In this document: piece by piece, positions 6,343-12,769 of the stretch
Position numbering within the stretch: the stretch's first letter is position 1
Layout of the letters: the number at the start of each line of letters is the position of its first letter
Assembly: GCA_009695405.1 (NCBI GenBank)
Contig: SIAZ01000091.1
Coordinates: 1 to 12,769, forward strand
DNA from: Pedosphaera sp.
GTDB taxonomy: Bacteria; Verrucomicrobiota; Verrucomicrobiia; Limisphaerales; UBA9464
Length of the DNA stretch: 12,769 bases
Direction of reading: 5' to 3'
The notes under the pieces: model-generated
Told to the model about the DNA's origin: nothing
Database searches by the model: none
What the model saw: the letters and a program-made list of their open reading frames with translations, nothing else
Program-made: the position numbers and the translations under genes

Positions 6343-7176
6343 TTAAGGATTGATTTTGGAGGGATAACGGCGAGCCAACCAACGCACGTCGTTGGGAGCT
6401 TTCGTATCGTTCGGAGCACTACCGAACTTATTTGGATCCATACTAGCGGAGTAGGCCTTCATCACAGGATCAATCCATTTTTTGGTGTCAGCATGACCAT
6501 CGGCGTAATTAAAAGTGCTGGAATCGCCATGAAAAATGGCGGTGGAATCAACGAGTTGCGCTCCTTTAAAATCCTGGGCAGGACTGCCTTGAGACATAAT
6601 CCAAGAGCCAACATTTTCACCGCGTGGATCATTTTCTTCGGCCCAGATAAAACGTTCACTCACACTGCTGAGAGTTGAGATTTTGAGAATTTCGGAGACC
6701 TCGCCATTGAGGGTTCCGATGCCAGAAAGGCTGACGTAGGTGTAGCCCTTACCAGACTTGAGTTTAATGCGGGTATCACCGGGGCAATGGATAATGCCAG
6801 GACTGGGTGCGTAGGTATTAAGAGCTCCCTGGCGGTATCCATTTTCGATCCAGAGTTGAATGCGCCTCTCGTTACTGGTTCCTGCAGGAATGACCGCAGC
6901 GATGGGGCCGGTCTCGTAACGCCAGGGCACATCACCGGTCCCATTTTTATTTTGGAGGAAGTTGACCACTCGATCTTGGTTGTCGGTGCTGTACATATTC
7001 CATGCCAAAGCGAGTTGGCGTTGGTTGCTAAGACAATTGGCGCCCGTGGCTTTGAGCTTAGCCTTGGCCAGAGCCGGTAGGAGCATCCCAGCAAGGATGG
7101 CAATGATGGCGATCCCCACCAAAAGTTCTATTAAAGTGAAGGCTTGAGGCTTTGAAGGCGATGTTTGGATTTTCAT
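6343..7176 (-). CDS. Type II secretion/type IV-like pseudopilin, DUF1559-type
   Basis: The 277-residue product starts with a short basic leader, then the prepilin signature AFTLIELLVGIAIIAILAGM. Prepilin peptidase would cut between A12 and F13 (Ala rather than the usual Gly at -1), with Glu at +5 (E17) and a hydrophobic helix of about 20 residues that anchors it in the inner membrane. The rest is an extracytoplasmic domain containing IHCPGD near 129-134 and the motif H216-X9-DG227 (HGDSSTFNYADGHAD), characteristic of the large paralogous pseudopilin families of Planctomycetes and Verrucomicrobiota. Individual members have no proven function; many occur as single genes far from secretion operons, as here. 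ATG at 7176 gives a standard leader length. It lies 159 bases downstream of the adenylating-enzyme gene on the same strand, separated by a hairpin, so it is probably transcribed on its own. Confidence 0.85.
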   Translation of the reverse strand: MKIQTSPSKPQAFTLIELLVGIAIIAILAGMLLPALAKAKLKATGANCLSNQRQLALAWNMYSTDNQDRVVNFLQNKNGTGDVPWRYETGPIAAVIPAGTSNERRIQLWIENGYRQGALNTYAPSPGIIHCPGDTRIKLKSGKGYTYVSLSGIGTLNGEVSEILKISTLSSVSERFIWAEENDPRGENVGSWIMSQGSPAQDFKGAQLVDSTAIFHGDSSTFNYADGHADTKKWIDPVMKAYSASMDPNKFGSAPNDTKAPNDVRWLARRYPSKINP

Positions 7177-7282
7177 GAGTGGAAAGAGGGAAAAGGCTTT
7201 GTGGTAAAGTGAAGGGTTGAGTCACCAAACTCCAGTCGCAATTTGATAGTGCGTCTCTCATTCCTGTTTTTGGCACCGCGCT

Positions 7283-7317
7283 CGGAGCAACAGCGCTGGG
7301 CCGTCGCCGTTGCTCCG
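7283..7317 (-). terminator. Hairpin just after the adenylating-enzyme gene, possible terminator
   Basis: On the minus strand CGGAGCAACGGCG (7317-7305) pairs with CGCTGTTGCTCCG (7295-7283) around a 9-base loop: 13 paired bases with one G-U wobble. The equivalent plus-strand RNA would have an A-C mismatch, so the minus strand is favoured. It begins 18 bases beyond the stop of the gene at 7336-8418. No U-tract follows, so it may act with Rho or only stabilise the 3' end. Confidence 0.5.
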
Positions 7318-7335
7318 GTGAGATCTTTCAGAGGA

Positions 7336-8418
7336 TTAGTAAACGCCCTCGACAATGGTCTTCTCCATGGCACCGAAGGGACGAACGTCGCCGACCCCGT
7401 CCCAGGCGTAGGGAGGCCTTGGGGCGCGCCGAATGGCTTCGTCCCGTTCGAGGAAGCGAGGCATAAAGAATTCTTGAGTGAGCGTGGTGAGTTCGACCCG
7501 GCCAAAATCCCCGTAGGAAACGAGTTCATGGGTGTCGGTCGCTTTGACGACACGCAGAACAGCGCGAGGTTGGGGCGCGAAGTAGGTGACGCTGAAGGCA
7601 TCTTCCGGTTGCAAAGGAACGCTAGCAGCGAGGCCCATGAGAGTATTACCGTAGGTGGGATAGAACCCGATACGTCCCTCGAGCAGTTCTTCGACGATGA
7701 AGCGAACCTCTTGGGGTTTCATTGAGGTGCCACCACAGAAAACACCGCGAATACCGGCGTCCCAAAGATTAACCTGTTCAGCGAGGGCTTCGAGGAGTTT
7801 TGGGGTTGTGAAGAGACCAGTGACCTTGCGGTTTTTAAGAATTGTCGAAGCCTGATCGACCACATGAGCCATGTATTGTTTGGCGACTTCGTATTGTTTA
7901 TTGGAGAGTAATTTTTTTACGAAACGCGGATCGAGATCGATAAAGTAACAGGAACTGCCGCGGACATTGGCCAGATGCTCGATAGCAAGGCGGAGACGGC
8001 GTGGCCCAGTGGGACCCATCATCAGCCAAGCGCCGCCACGGGGAAAATGGGTATCGTTAATTTTTTCGCTAAATTCCGAGTAATCAACTTTGTAGTCATT
8101 CCAACCGATGCGTTGTTTGGGCATACCGGTGGTGCCGCCGGTTTCAAAAATATTAAAAGGCTTCCCTTTGAATGCCGCCGGCACCCAAACCTCGGGTTGG
8201 AGATCCCGAAGGGATTCATCTTGGAAATGGGGAAACTTCAAGAGATCAGAAAACGACTGAACTTCTTTTCGCGGATCCCAGTTATTTTTGGCCCAATCGA
8301 GCCAGAACGGGCAGCCCGTATCTGGACTAAAATGCCACTGGATTATTTCGCGAAGGTGCGAATCGAGTTGAGCTTGGGCAGTGGCGACAGCTTCAGGAGC
8401 GACGGATGGTATCGGCAT
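7336..8418 (-). CDS. Short PaaK-like adenylate-forming protein (ANL superfamily, EhpF-like)
   Basis: Family members activate a carboxylic acid as acyl-AMP and usually transfer it to CoA. The 360-residue product carries the ATP-binding loop as ETGGTTGMPK (92-101), a variant of TSGTTGxPK, a YPTYGNT block (253-259) in the place of the family's aromatic-containing substrate/ATP motif, and GDFGRVELTTL (303-313). Phenylacetate-CoA ligases are about 430 residues and end in a mobile domain. Here the chain stops after DGVGDVRPF (340-348), so most of that domain seems absent. This resembles EhpF, an atypical shorter PaaK-like protein of phenazine-derivative biosynthesis (from memory of the family). Substrate and CoA dependence are therefore open. 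ATG at 8418 has no Shine-Dalgarno sequence. The gene is divergent from the aminotransferase, 159 bases away, and contains no hydrophobic segment, so it is cytoplasmic. Confidence 0.72.
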   Translation of the reverse strand: MPIPSVAPEAVATAQAQLDSHLREIIQWHFSPDTGCPFWLDWAKNNWDPRKEVQSFSDLLKFPHFQDESLRDLQPEVWVPAAFKGKPFNIFETGGTTGMPKQRIGWNDYKVDYSEFSEKINDTHFPRGGAWLMMGPTGPRRLRLAIEHLANVRGSSCYFIDLDPRFVKKLLSNKQYEVAKQYMAHVVDQASTILKNRKVTGLFTTPKLLEALAEQVNLWDAGIRGVFCGGTSMKPQEVRFIVEELLEGRIGFYPTYGNTLMGLAASVPLQPEDAFSVTYFAPQPRAVLRVVKATDTHELVSYGDFGRVELTTLTQEFFMPRFLERDEAIRRAPRPPYAWDGVGDVRPFGAMEKTIVEGVY

Positions 8419-8577
8419 AATGTGTTGTTGCTGGAGGTGACGTTACCGTGTGTTTTTTGTTTTCAAACTGCGAAGTTGACCAGAAATCAGAGAGAGTTTT
8501 TCTTGGGTAAGAAGCGTTTGCGATGAAATTGACCTTTCTCGAGAGCCTCTCTTGGCGTAATTCCACTCCGCACGTTC

Positions 8578-9756
8578 ATGTCCACTTCTTCGCGTACATT
8601 CATTGCGGACCATGTTTCCGGCATTCCACGTTCTGGTATCCGAGACTTTTTTGAACTGGTTCAAAACACCATAGGCGTTATTTCGCTGGGGGTCGGCGAA
8701 CCTGATTTTGCGACTCCGTGGCACATTCGTGAGGCAGCAATTTACGCCTTGGAACGGGGTCGAACCCAGTACACCTCCAATCTAGGACTGCTCAAACTGC
8801 GCGGATGTATCTGTACTTACGTCGAGTCTAAGTTCGGCGTTCGCTACGATCCTAAATCTCAAGTGCTCGTCGCGGTTGGTGTCAGTGAGGCTTTAGATCT
8901 GGCCCTGCGCGCCACACTCAATCCAGGTGACGAAGTTATTTATCACGAACCCTGTTATGTAAGTTATTCGCCCAGCGTTATTCTTTCGCACGGGGTTCCT
9001 GTGCCCGTGGTTTGCCGAGCCGAAGATGGATTTGCGGTGACGGCCAAGGCGATTGAGGCCGTGGTGACCCCGAGGTCAAAAGTGTTAATGCTCTCTTTCC
9101 CCACCAATCCAACGGGAGGAACGATGACTCGCGAGCAGTTGATTGAAATTGCGGAGGTGGCGCGGCGTCATGATTTGTTGATTATCACTGACGAGATTTA
9201 TTCTGAACTGACTTTTGAAGGGGAGCACGTCTCGATTGCTTCACTGGCTGGAATGGCAGAGCGGACCTTGTTTTTGCACGGTTTTTCCAAGGCCTACGCC
9301 ATGACCGGTTTCCGGATTGGTTACGCGTGTGGTCCGTGCCATCTGATTGATGCGATGATGAAGGTGCATCAGTATGCAATTATGTGTGCAAGTATTATTG
9401 CTCAGGAAGCCGCTATTGAAGCTTTGACTCACGGCGAAGCGGCGACTGCAGCGATGCGCGACCAGTACCGTTTACGGCGTAATTTTATTGTGAAAGCCTT
9501 AAACGACATGGGATTGCCGTGTCATTTGCCTCGAGGCTCGTTTTATGCCTTTCCCAATATTAGTTCGACAGGCTTGGGATCAAAGGAGTTTGCCATTCGG
9601 TTGTTGAATGAAGAGAAAGTGGCCTGTGTGCCGGGTGGAGCCTTTGGGCCGAGTGGTGAGGGGTTTCTCCGATGCTGTTTTGCCACGGCTTTCGACCAGA
9701 TTCAAATTGCGATGGATCGAACCTCGAAGTTGGTGGATCGATGTCGCAAGGGTTGA
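8578..9756 (+). CDS. PLP-dependent class I aminotransferase (AspC/PatA-like)
   Basis: This enzyme transfers an amino group between an amino acid and a 2-oxo acid through pyridoxal phosphate. In the 392 residues the fold-type I landmarks are in place: the N-terminal SLGVGEPDF (36-44), SFPTNPTGG (173-181, Asn177), TDEIYSEL (204-211, Asp205 for the pyridine nitrogen, Tyr208), the Schiff-base lysine in HGFSKAYAMTGFRIGY (Lys238, with Arg246 near the phosphate) and Arg365 in FLRCCF for the substrate carboxylate. The substrate cannot be told from this; relatives act on aspartate, aromatic amino acids or N-acetyl-diaminopimelate. ATG at 8578 is the first in-frame start giving a normal N-terminus; no Shine-Dalgarno sequence is seen. 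It is divergent from the adenylating-enzyme gene, and a shared 159-base control region may link them. The next gene starts 119 bases downstream. Confidence 0.88.
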   Translation: MSTSSRTFIADHVSGIPRSGIRDFFELVQNTIGVISLGVGEPDFATPWHIREAAIYALERGRTQYTSNLGLLKLRGCICTYVESKFGVRYDPKSQVLVAVGVSEALDLALRATLNPGDEVIYHEPCYVSYSPSVILSHGVPVPVVCRAEDGFAVTAKAIEAVVTPRSKVLMLSFPTNPTGGTMTREQLIEIAEVARRHDLLIITDEIYSELTFEGEHVSIASLAGMAERTLFLHGFSKAYAMTGFRIGYACGPCHLIDAMMKVHQYAIMCASIIAQEAAIEALTHGEAATAAMRDQYRLRRNFIVKALNDMGLPCHLPRGSFYAFPNISSTGLGSKEFAIRLLNEEKVACVPGGAFGPSGEGFLRCCFATAFDQIQIAMDRTSKLVDRCRKG

Positions 9757-9794
9757 GGGAGTGAATGAGAGAACGGGTTCATTTTTCCAATTAT

Positions 9795-9821
9795 TTCTCG
9801 TTGAAGTTCTTTTCAAGAGAA
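9795..9821 (+). repeat. AT-rich hairpin after the aminotransferase gene
   Basis: TTCTC, one bulged G and TTGAA (9795-9805) pair with TTCAAGAGAA (9812-9821) around a six-base loop, giving ten base pairs. It lies 38 bases beyond the aminotransferase stop and about 55 bases before the oxidoreductase start. No T-run follows, so a terminator, an mRNA 3' end structure or a control site for the next gene are all possible. Confidence 0.35.
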
Positions 9822-9875
9822 GCGGATTAAGATCACTATTTAAGCCCACTATCACTGATCTCTTTTAATCTATCC

Positions 9876-11156
9876 ATGAATTATCGTCACGCGCTCAATC
9901 GGCGTACCTTTCTTAAGAGTTCGATCGCCTCTATGGCCACGGTTGCTATCGTACCTCGTTACGTTTTGGGAGGGCCTGGGCATAAACCGCCGAGCGAGAT
10001 TTTGACCCGAGCGGTCATTGGCACCGGCGGGATGGGAATGGGGCATGTAAAGTCGATCAATACGGAGTGCAAACTTCTAGCCGTTTGCGACGTTGATTCC
10101 GTTCATCTTGCGGATGCGGTGAAGGAGGGTGGACCGGACTGCAAAGGTTACCATGATTTCCGCGAGGTTTTGGAGCGCAAGGATATTGATATCGTCCATA
10201 TCCCGACACCGCCGCATTGGCATGCGATTATTTCGATAGCAGCAGCCAAAGCGGGTAAGGATATTTGGTGTGAAAAACCGATGACCCGGACCATTGCTGA
10301 GGGCGAAGCGGTGGTGGCAGCCGTGCAAAAGTACAAGCGGATTTTCCGTCTTAATACTTGGTTCCGTTTCAAGGACTCCTTTTATGGTATGGGAGTTCCG
10401 GTAAAAGATATCCGAAAGGCAGTGATGCACGATCTGTTGGGGAGGCCGCTGAAGGTGACTTTGAATGCCTCCACTGGGTTTGACTGGAAATTTTATTGGA
10501 TCGGTCGAACAAATTTAAAGCGAGAGATCGTTCCGGCTCAGTTGGACTACAATTTGTGGCTCGGGCCTGCGCCAGAGAAGCCGTATCATCCGCACCGTGT
10601 GCACGGTACTTTCCGAGGCTATTGGGACTATGATGGAGGAGGGCTTGGCGATATGGGGCAGCATTACCTAGATCCTGTGCAGTACATCATGGGTAAAGAT
10701 AATGAGAGCCCGATAGAAATTGAATCCGATGCGCCAAAGCAGGATTCGGATGCAGTGGGCACATTCCGTTACATCCGACTTAAATATGCGGATGGCTCGG
10801 AAATTATTTTGGATGGTGAGGACCGAGATAAAGGGGCCGCTTTTATTGAGGGACCGAAGGGGCGGATCATGAAAGGAATGAAAACAAACATTCCTAATTT
10901 TGAAAAAAGGGTGAAGGAATTAGCGGATCCAGAGCCGATGGTTACTGATTTTGTTCAAGCGGTGAAGACACGCAATCCGTTCGCTCTAAATGAGGTCAAT
11001 GGGCATCGATCCTGCACGTTGATTAATTTAGCGAAAATTGCACTACAGACTGGTCGTCCGCTTCATTTTGATCCGAAGAAACAGCGGTTTATCGATGATC
11101 CGAGAGCGAATTCCTATATCAGCCAACCGATGCGTGATAACTGGAAACTGAGTTAA
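9876..11156 (+). CDS. Tat-exported Gfo/Idh/MocA family oxidoreductase
   Basis: Members oxidise or reduce sugars and sugar derivatives with tightly bound NAD(P). The product has 426 residues. It opens with a twin-arginine signal, NRRTFLKSS (Arg9-Arg10), followed by a hydrophobic stretch to about residue 32, so it should be exported folded with its cofactor to the periplasm. The Rossmann domain follows with GTGGMG (49-54), AVCDVD (69-74), the HWH at 114-116 and the hallmark EKP (133-135). The C-terminal domain contains GGGLGDMGQHYLDP, characteristic of the secreted versions abundant in Verrucomicrobiota and Planctomycetes. The substrate is unknown; several such proteins act on glycans. It starts at ATG 9876 without a Shine-Dalgarno sequence. 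It is followed after 103 bases by the propeller gene on the same strand, and the two may be co-transcribed, though the gap is wide. Confidence 0.9.
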   Translation: MNYRHALNRRTFLKSSIASMATVAIVPRYVLGGPGHKPPSEILTRAVIGTGGMGMGHVKSINTECKLLAVCDVDSVHLADAVKEGGPDCKGYHDFREVLERKDIDIVHIPTPPHWHAIISIAAAKAGKDIWCEKPMTRTIAEGEAVVAAVQKYKRIFRLNTWFRFKDSFYGMGVPVKDIRKAVMHDLLGRPLKVTLNASTGFDWKFYWIGRTNLKREIVPAQLDYNLWLGPAPEKPYHPHRVHGTFRGYWDYDGGGLGDMGQHYLDPVQYIMGKDNESPIEIESDAPKQDSDAVGTFRYIRLKYADGSEIILDGEDRDKGAAFIEGPKGRIMKGMKTNIPNFEKRVKELADPEPMVTDFVQAVKTRNPFALNEVNGHRSCTLINLAKIALQTGRPLHFDPKKQRFIDDPRANSYISQPMRDNWKLS

Positions 11157-11259
11157 ACGTGTTTTAGGTGTCCGCTGCTGGCTGTGAGCCTGCCGACTTG
11201 AAAACGAGGCGGCTTGAAAGTTTTTTGCCTTCGGCTCGAGCTCAATTGGAATCTCGTTT

Positions 11260-12603
11260 ATGAGCTTCCTAATCGGTCGACGGCTTCCTAGGATTCGCCG
11301 AATGATTCCCCTTAAGACGCTTGGATGTTTGTTTGGATGTTTGTTTGGATGCGGAGGGTTGGCAGTGGGATTACCTTTGCTGGCAGCGCAGGGAGACTGG
11401 CCTTCGTGGCGTGGGCCAACCGGGCAGGGGAGCGTTGCTATGGGGCAATTCCCCGAGCGGTGGACCGTTGAATCGGTGGCTTGGAAAGTAGAACTTCCGG
11501 GGAAGGGGACGTCGACCCCTATTGTTGGCGGTGGTCGCGTTTATCTGACTTCGCCTGCCGAGGGCCAAGATGCCTTCTTGGCCTTTGATCTTCAGGGCCG
11601 AAAACTCTGGGAGACACGGATTGGGCCTTTGGCCGATCCGAAGCATCGCTCATTGGCCTCGAGTTGCAATGCATCGCCCGTGACTGATGGGCAGGCGATC
11701 TATGCTCAATTCAAGAGTGGGCACTTTGCCGCAGTCGATCTCGACGGTAAAATTCTTTGGAAGATTAATCTCGTCGAACGGTTTGGTGCGGAAAAAATCT
11801 ATTGGGATTCAGGAATCTCTCCAGTGATCTCTGGCGAACTGGTGATCCTCAGTCGAATTCATGATGGCGAGTCTTGGGTCGCTGGGTTTGATCGGAAGAC
11901 TGGAGAAGTGAAGTGGAAAACGCCTCGTAACTTTGCAGCACCAGCGGAGAACAACAATGGATATTCAACACCGCTGCTGATCGAGCAGGCTGGCAAGGCC
12001 GTCACGATCATTTGGGGTTCTGATCGTGTCACGGCACATTCCGTTAGCGATGGACAGTTGGTGTGGAGCGCAGGCAGCTTCAATCCGGCAGGGACCGAAT
12101 TCTGGCCGGCGATCGCCTCGCCGGTGGTCCATGGGGAGACTCTCATTGTGCCTGTGGGCCGTGATGACCGTAGTGGGCAGGCGAACCTTTATGGCGTCCG
12201 GTTGGGAGGTCAGGGAGATGTGAGTCAATCGCACCGGATTTGGGAGCGTCACGATATCGGCGTCTTTGTTGCCGCACCCGCTGTGGCTGAGGGGAGGGTA
12301 TATTTGTTGCGGCACCGCGGCGAAGTTGTTTGTCTCGATCCGGCGACGGGTAAAACCCTCTGGACGGGAGCCTTTCCTAAGACCAGTGCTCCCTACTATG
12401 CCTCCCCTGTGGTGGCCAATGGGATCCTTTATGCGGCCCGTGAAGATGGCGTAGTCTTTGCGGCGCGGGTGGGTCAAACATTTAAAATTATATCAGAAAA
12501 CCCGATGGGAGAACGGCTTGTTGCAACGCCGGTGCCGGCTGCTGATCGATTGTTTCTGCGCGGGGACAAACACCTTTTCTGTATCTTGGGACAAGCAAAG
12601 TAA
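11260..12603 (+). CDS. Exported PQQ-type beta-propeller repeat protein
   Basis: The product (447 residues from this start, 433 from the alternative ATG at 11302) has a basic leader, a hydrophobic stretch and a likely signal-peptidase site after LLAA (about residue 43). Mature sequence begins QGDWPSWRGPTGQGS, the opening typical of PQQ-like propellers in Planctomycetes and Verrucomicrobiota. Repeats each end in a GxxxW turn: GRKLWETR, GKILWKIN, GEVKWKTP, GQLVWSAG and GKTLWTGA, with AFDLQG, AVDLDG and CLDPATG strands before several of them. This gives a multi-bladed propeller facing the periplasm or outside. I see no catalytic PQQ-dehydrogenase signature, so it is more likely a scaffold or binding protein, distantly BamB-like, than an enzyme. 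The signal region contains a 12-base tandem repeat giving CLFG-CLFG-C. The later ATG leaves a more usual leader length and may be the true start. Confidence 0.85.
   Translation: MSFLIGRRLPRIRRMIPLKTLGCLFGCLFGCGGLAVGLPLLAAQGDWPSWRGPTGQGSVAMGQFPERWTVESVAWKVELPGKGTSTPIVGGGRVYLTSPAEGQDAFLAFDLQGRKLWETRIGPLADPKHRSLASSCNASPVTDGQAIYAQFKSGHFAAVDLDGKILWKINLVERFGAEKIYWDSGISPVISGELVILSRIHDGESWVAGFDRKTGEVKWKTPRNFAAPAENNNGYSTPLLIEQAGKAVTIIWGSDRVTAHSVSDGQLVWSAGSFNPAGTEFWPAIASPVVHGETLIVPVGRDDRSGQANLYGVRLGGQGDVSQSHRIWERHDIGVFVAAPAVAEGRVYLLRHRGEVVCLDPATGKTLWTGAFPKTSAPYYASPVVANGILYAAREDGVVFAARVGQTFKIISENPMGERLVATPVPAADRLFLRGDKHLFCILGQAK
11320..11355 (+). repeat. 12-base tandem repeat in the signal-peptide coding region
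   Basis: Three consecutive 12-base units begin CTTGGATGTTTG, TTTGGATGTTTG and TTTGGATGCGGA; the first two differ at one base and the third diverges after TTTGGATG. In frame they encode CLFG, CLFG, CGG in the hydrophobic core of the leader. Slippage here would change leader length by four residues at a time without breaking the frame. Confidence 0.65.
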
Positions 12604-12653
12604 TTATTCAGGGATACTTGCGGCTAGTGCAACTTCTTGTCTGTAAAAGTTTA

Positions 12654-12746
12654 GGACACCAACGATCCCGGCCATAGGGCCGATGGAGCGGAGCGGAATC
12701 GGCCCTATGGCCGAGACTCGCCCGTCTTCTGGGGTTGCCGGTGTCC
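12654..12746. repeat. Nested inverted repeat with a perfect 16-bp inner stem
   Basis: The inner arms CGGCCATAGGGCCGAT (12669-12684) and ATCGGCCCTATGGCCG (12698-12713) are exact reverse complements around a 13-base loop that itself repeats GGAGC. Outside them GGACACC (12654-12660) faces GGTGTCC (12740-12746), and AAC beside the first faces GTT beside the second. The inner stem begins 65 bases after the propeller stop. It could end transcription of that gene, although no T-tract follows, or be a dispersed REP-like palindrome. The window ends too soon to see what lies beyond. Confidence 0.7.
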
Positions 12747-12769
12747 GGCCAAAGCTGAAATCTGGAAGG

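Noticed and set aside
6298..6678. Plus-strand open frame of 126 codons after fabD
   Set aside because: It is antisense to the pseudopilin gene, which carries the prepilin signature and the H-X9-DG motif.
7243..7725. Plus-strand open frame of 160 codons
   Set aside because: Most of it is antisense to the adenylating-enzyme gene, which has clear family motifs; the rest covers the hairpin region.
8419..8577. Possible sigma-70 promoter (TTGACC near 8530) for the aminotransferase
   Set aside because: No acceptable -10 box lies 16-18 bases downstream; the nearest, GTAATT, is spaced too far away.
11320..11355. Lipoprotein signal (lipobox) in the propeller leader
   Set aside because: The LFGC units have Phe where lipoboxes have a small residue, and the hydrophobic stretch continues beyond them to a better signal-peptidase I site at LLAA.
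11965..12477. Minus-strand open frame of 170 codons
   Set aside because: It lies wholly within the propeller gene on the other strand and has an Arg/Pro/His-rich composition typical of a shadow frame.
1..12769. CRISPR array, tRNA, rRNA, transposase or defence-island genes
   Set aside because: I looked for regularly spaced repeats, cloverleaf patterns and DDE or nuclease motifs and found none.

Overview
The window reads as chromosomal DNA of a Verrucomicrobiota-type bacterium (inference). The signs are a DUF1559-like pseudopilin with an H-X9-DG motif, a PQQ-type propeller opening with WPSWRG, a Tat-exported Gfo/Idh/MocA oxidoreductase, a tagaturonate-epimerase (UxaE) homologue, and starts that mostly lack a Shine-Dalgarno sequence. 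No rRNA, tRNA, CRISPR array or complete insertion sequence was seen.

Left part (about 150-2611, minus strand): a strikingly AT-rich remnant of a surface-polysaccharide cassette. In transcription order it holds a broken nucleotide-sugar dehydrogenase of the TviB/WbpA type, a full-length CDP-6-deoxy-3,4-glucoseen reductase (ddhD/ascD type), and a broken glucose-1-phosphate cytidylyltransferase (ddhA/rfbF type). The last two are consecutive steps of CDP-3,6-dideoxyhexose synthesis. Reading the frames by hand shows stop codons, one-base losses in homopolymer runs and truncated ends. Even the full-length reductase has Tyr in place of one of its four Fe-S cysteines. The cassette looks acquired and decayed.

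Next (2744-3228, minus): a zinc-ribbon gene split by a one-base frameshift. It is followed by about 700 bases without a convincing gene (3229-3923) that hold several inverted repeats.

Right part (3924-12603): six intact-looking genes of higher G+C plus the pseudopilin, in changing orientation. These are the UxaE-like epimerase (minus), a malonyl-CoA:ACP transacylase (plus), the pseudopilin (minus), a short PaaK/EhpF-like adenylate-forming protein (minus), a class I aminotransferase (plus), the Tat-exported oxidoreductase (plus) and the exported propeller protein (plus). The strand pattern argues against one operon. The UxaE, oxidoreductase and propeller genes fit the polysaccharide-degrading, sugar-acid-using lifestyle common in this phylum. 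The window ends in a strong 16-bp inverted repeat nested in a longer dyad.

I do not see a convincing new multi-gene system. The most informative observations are the base-level anatomy of the decayed cassette, the hidden single zinc-ribbon gene, and the structured non-coding segments.
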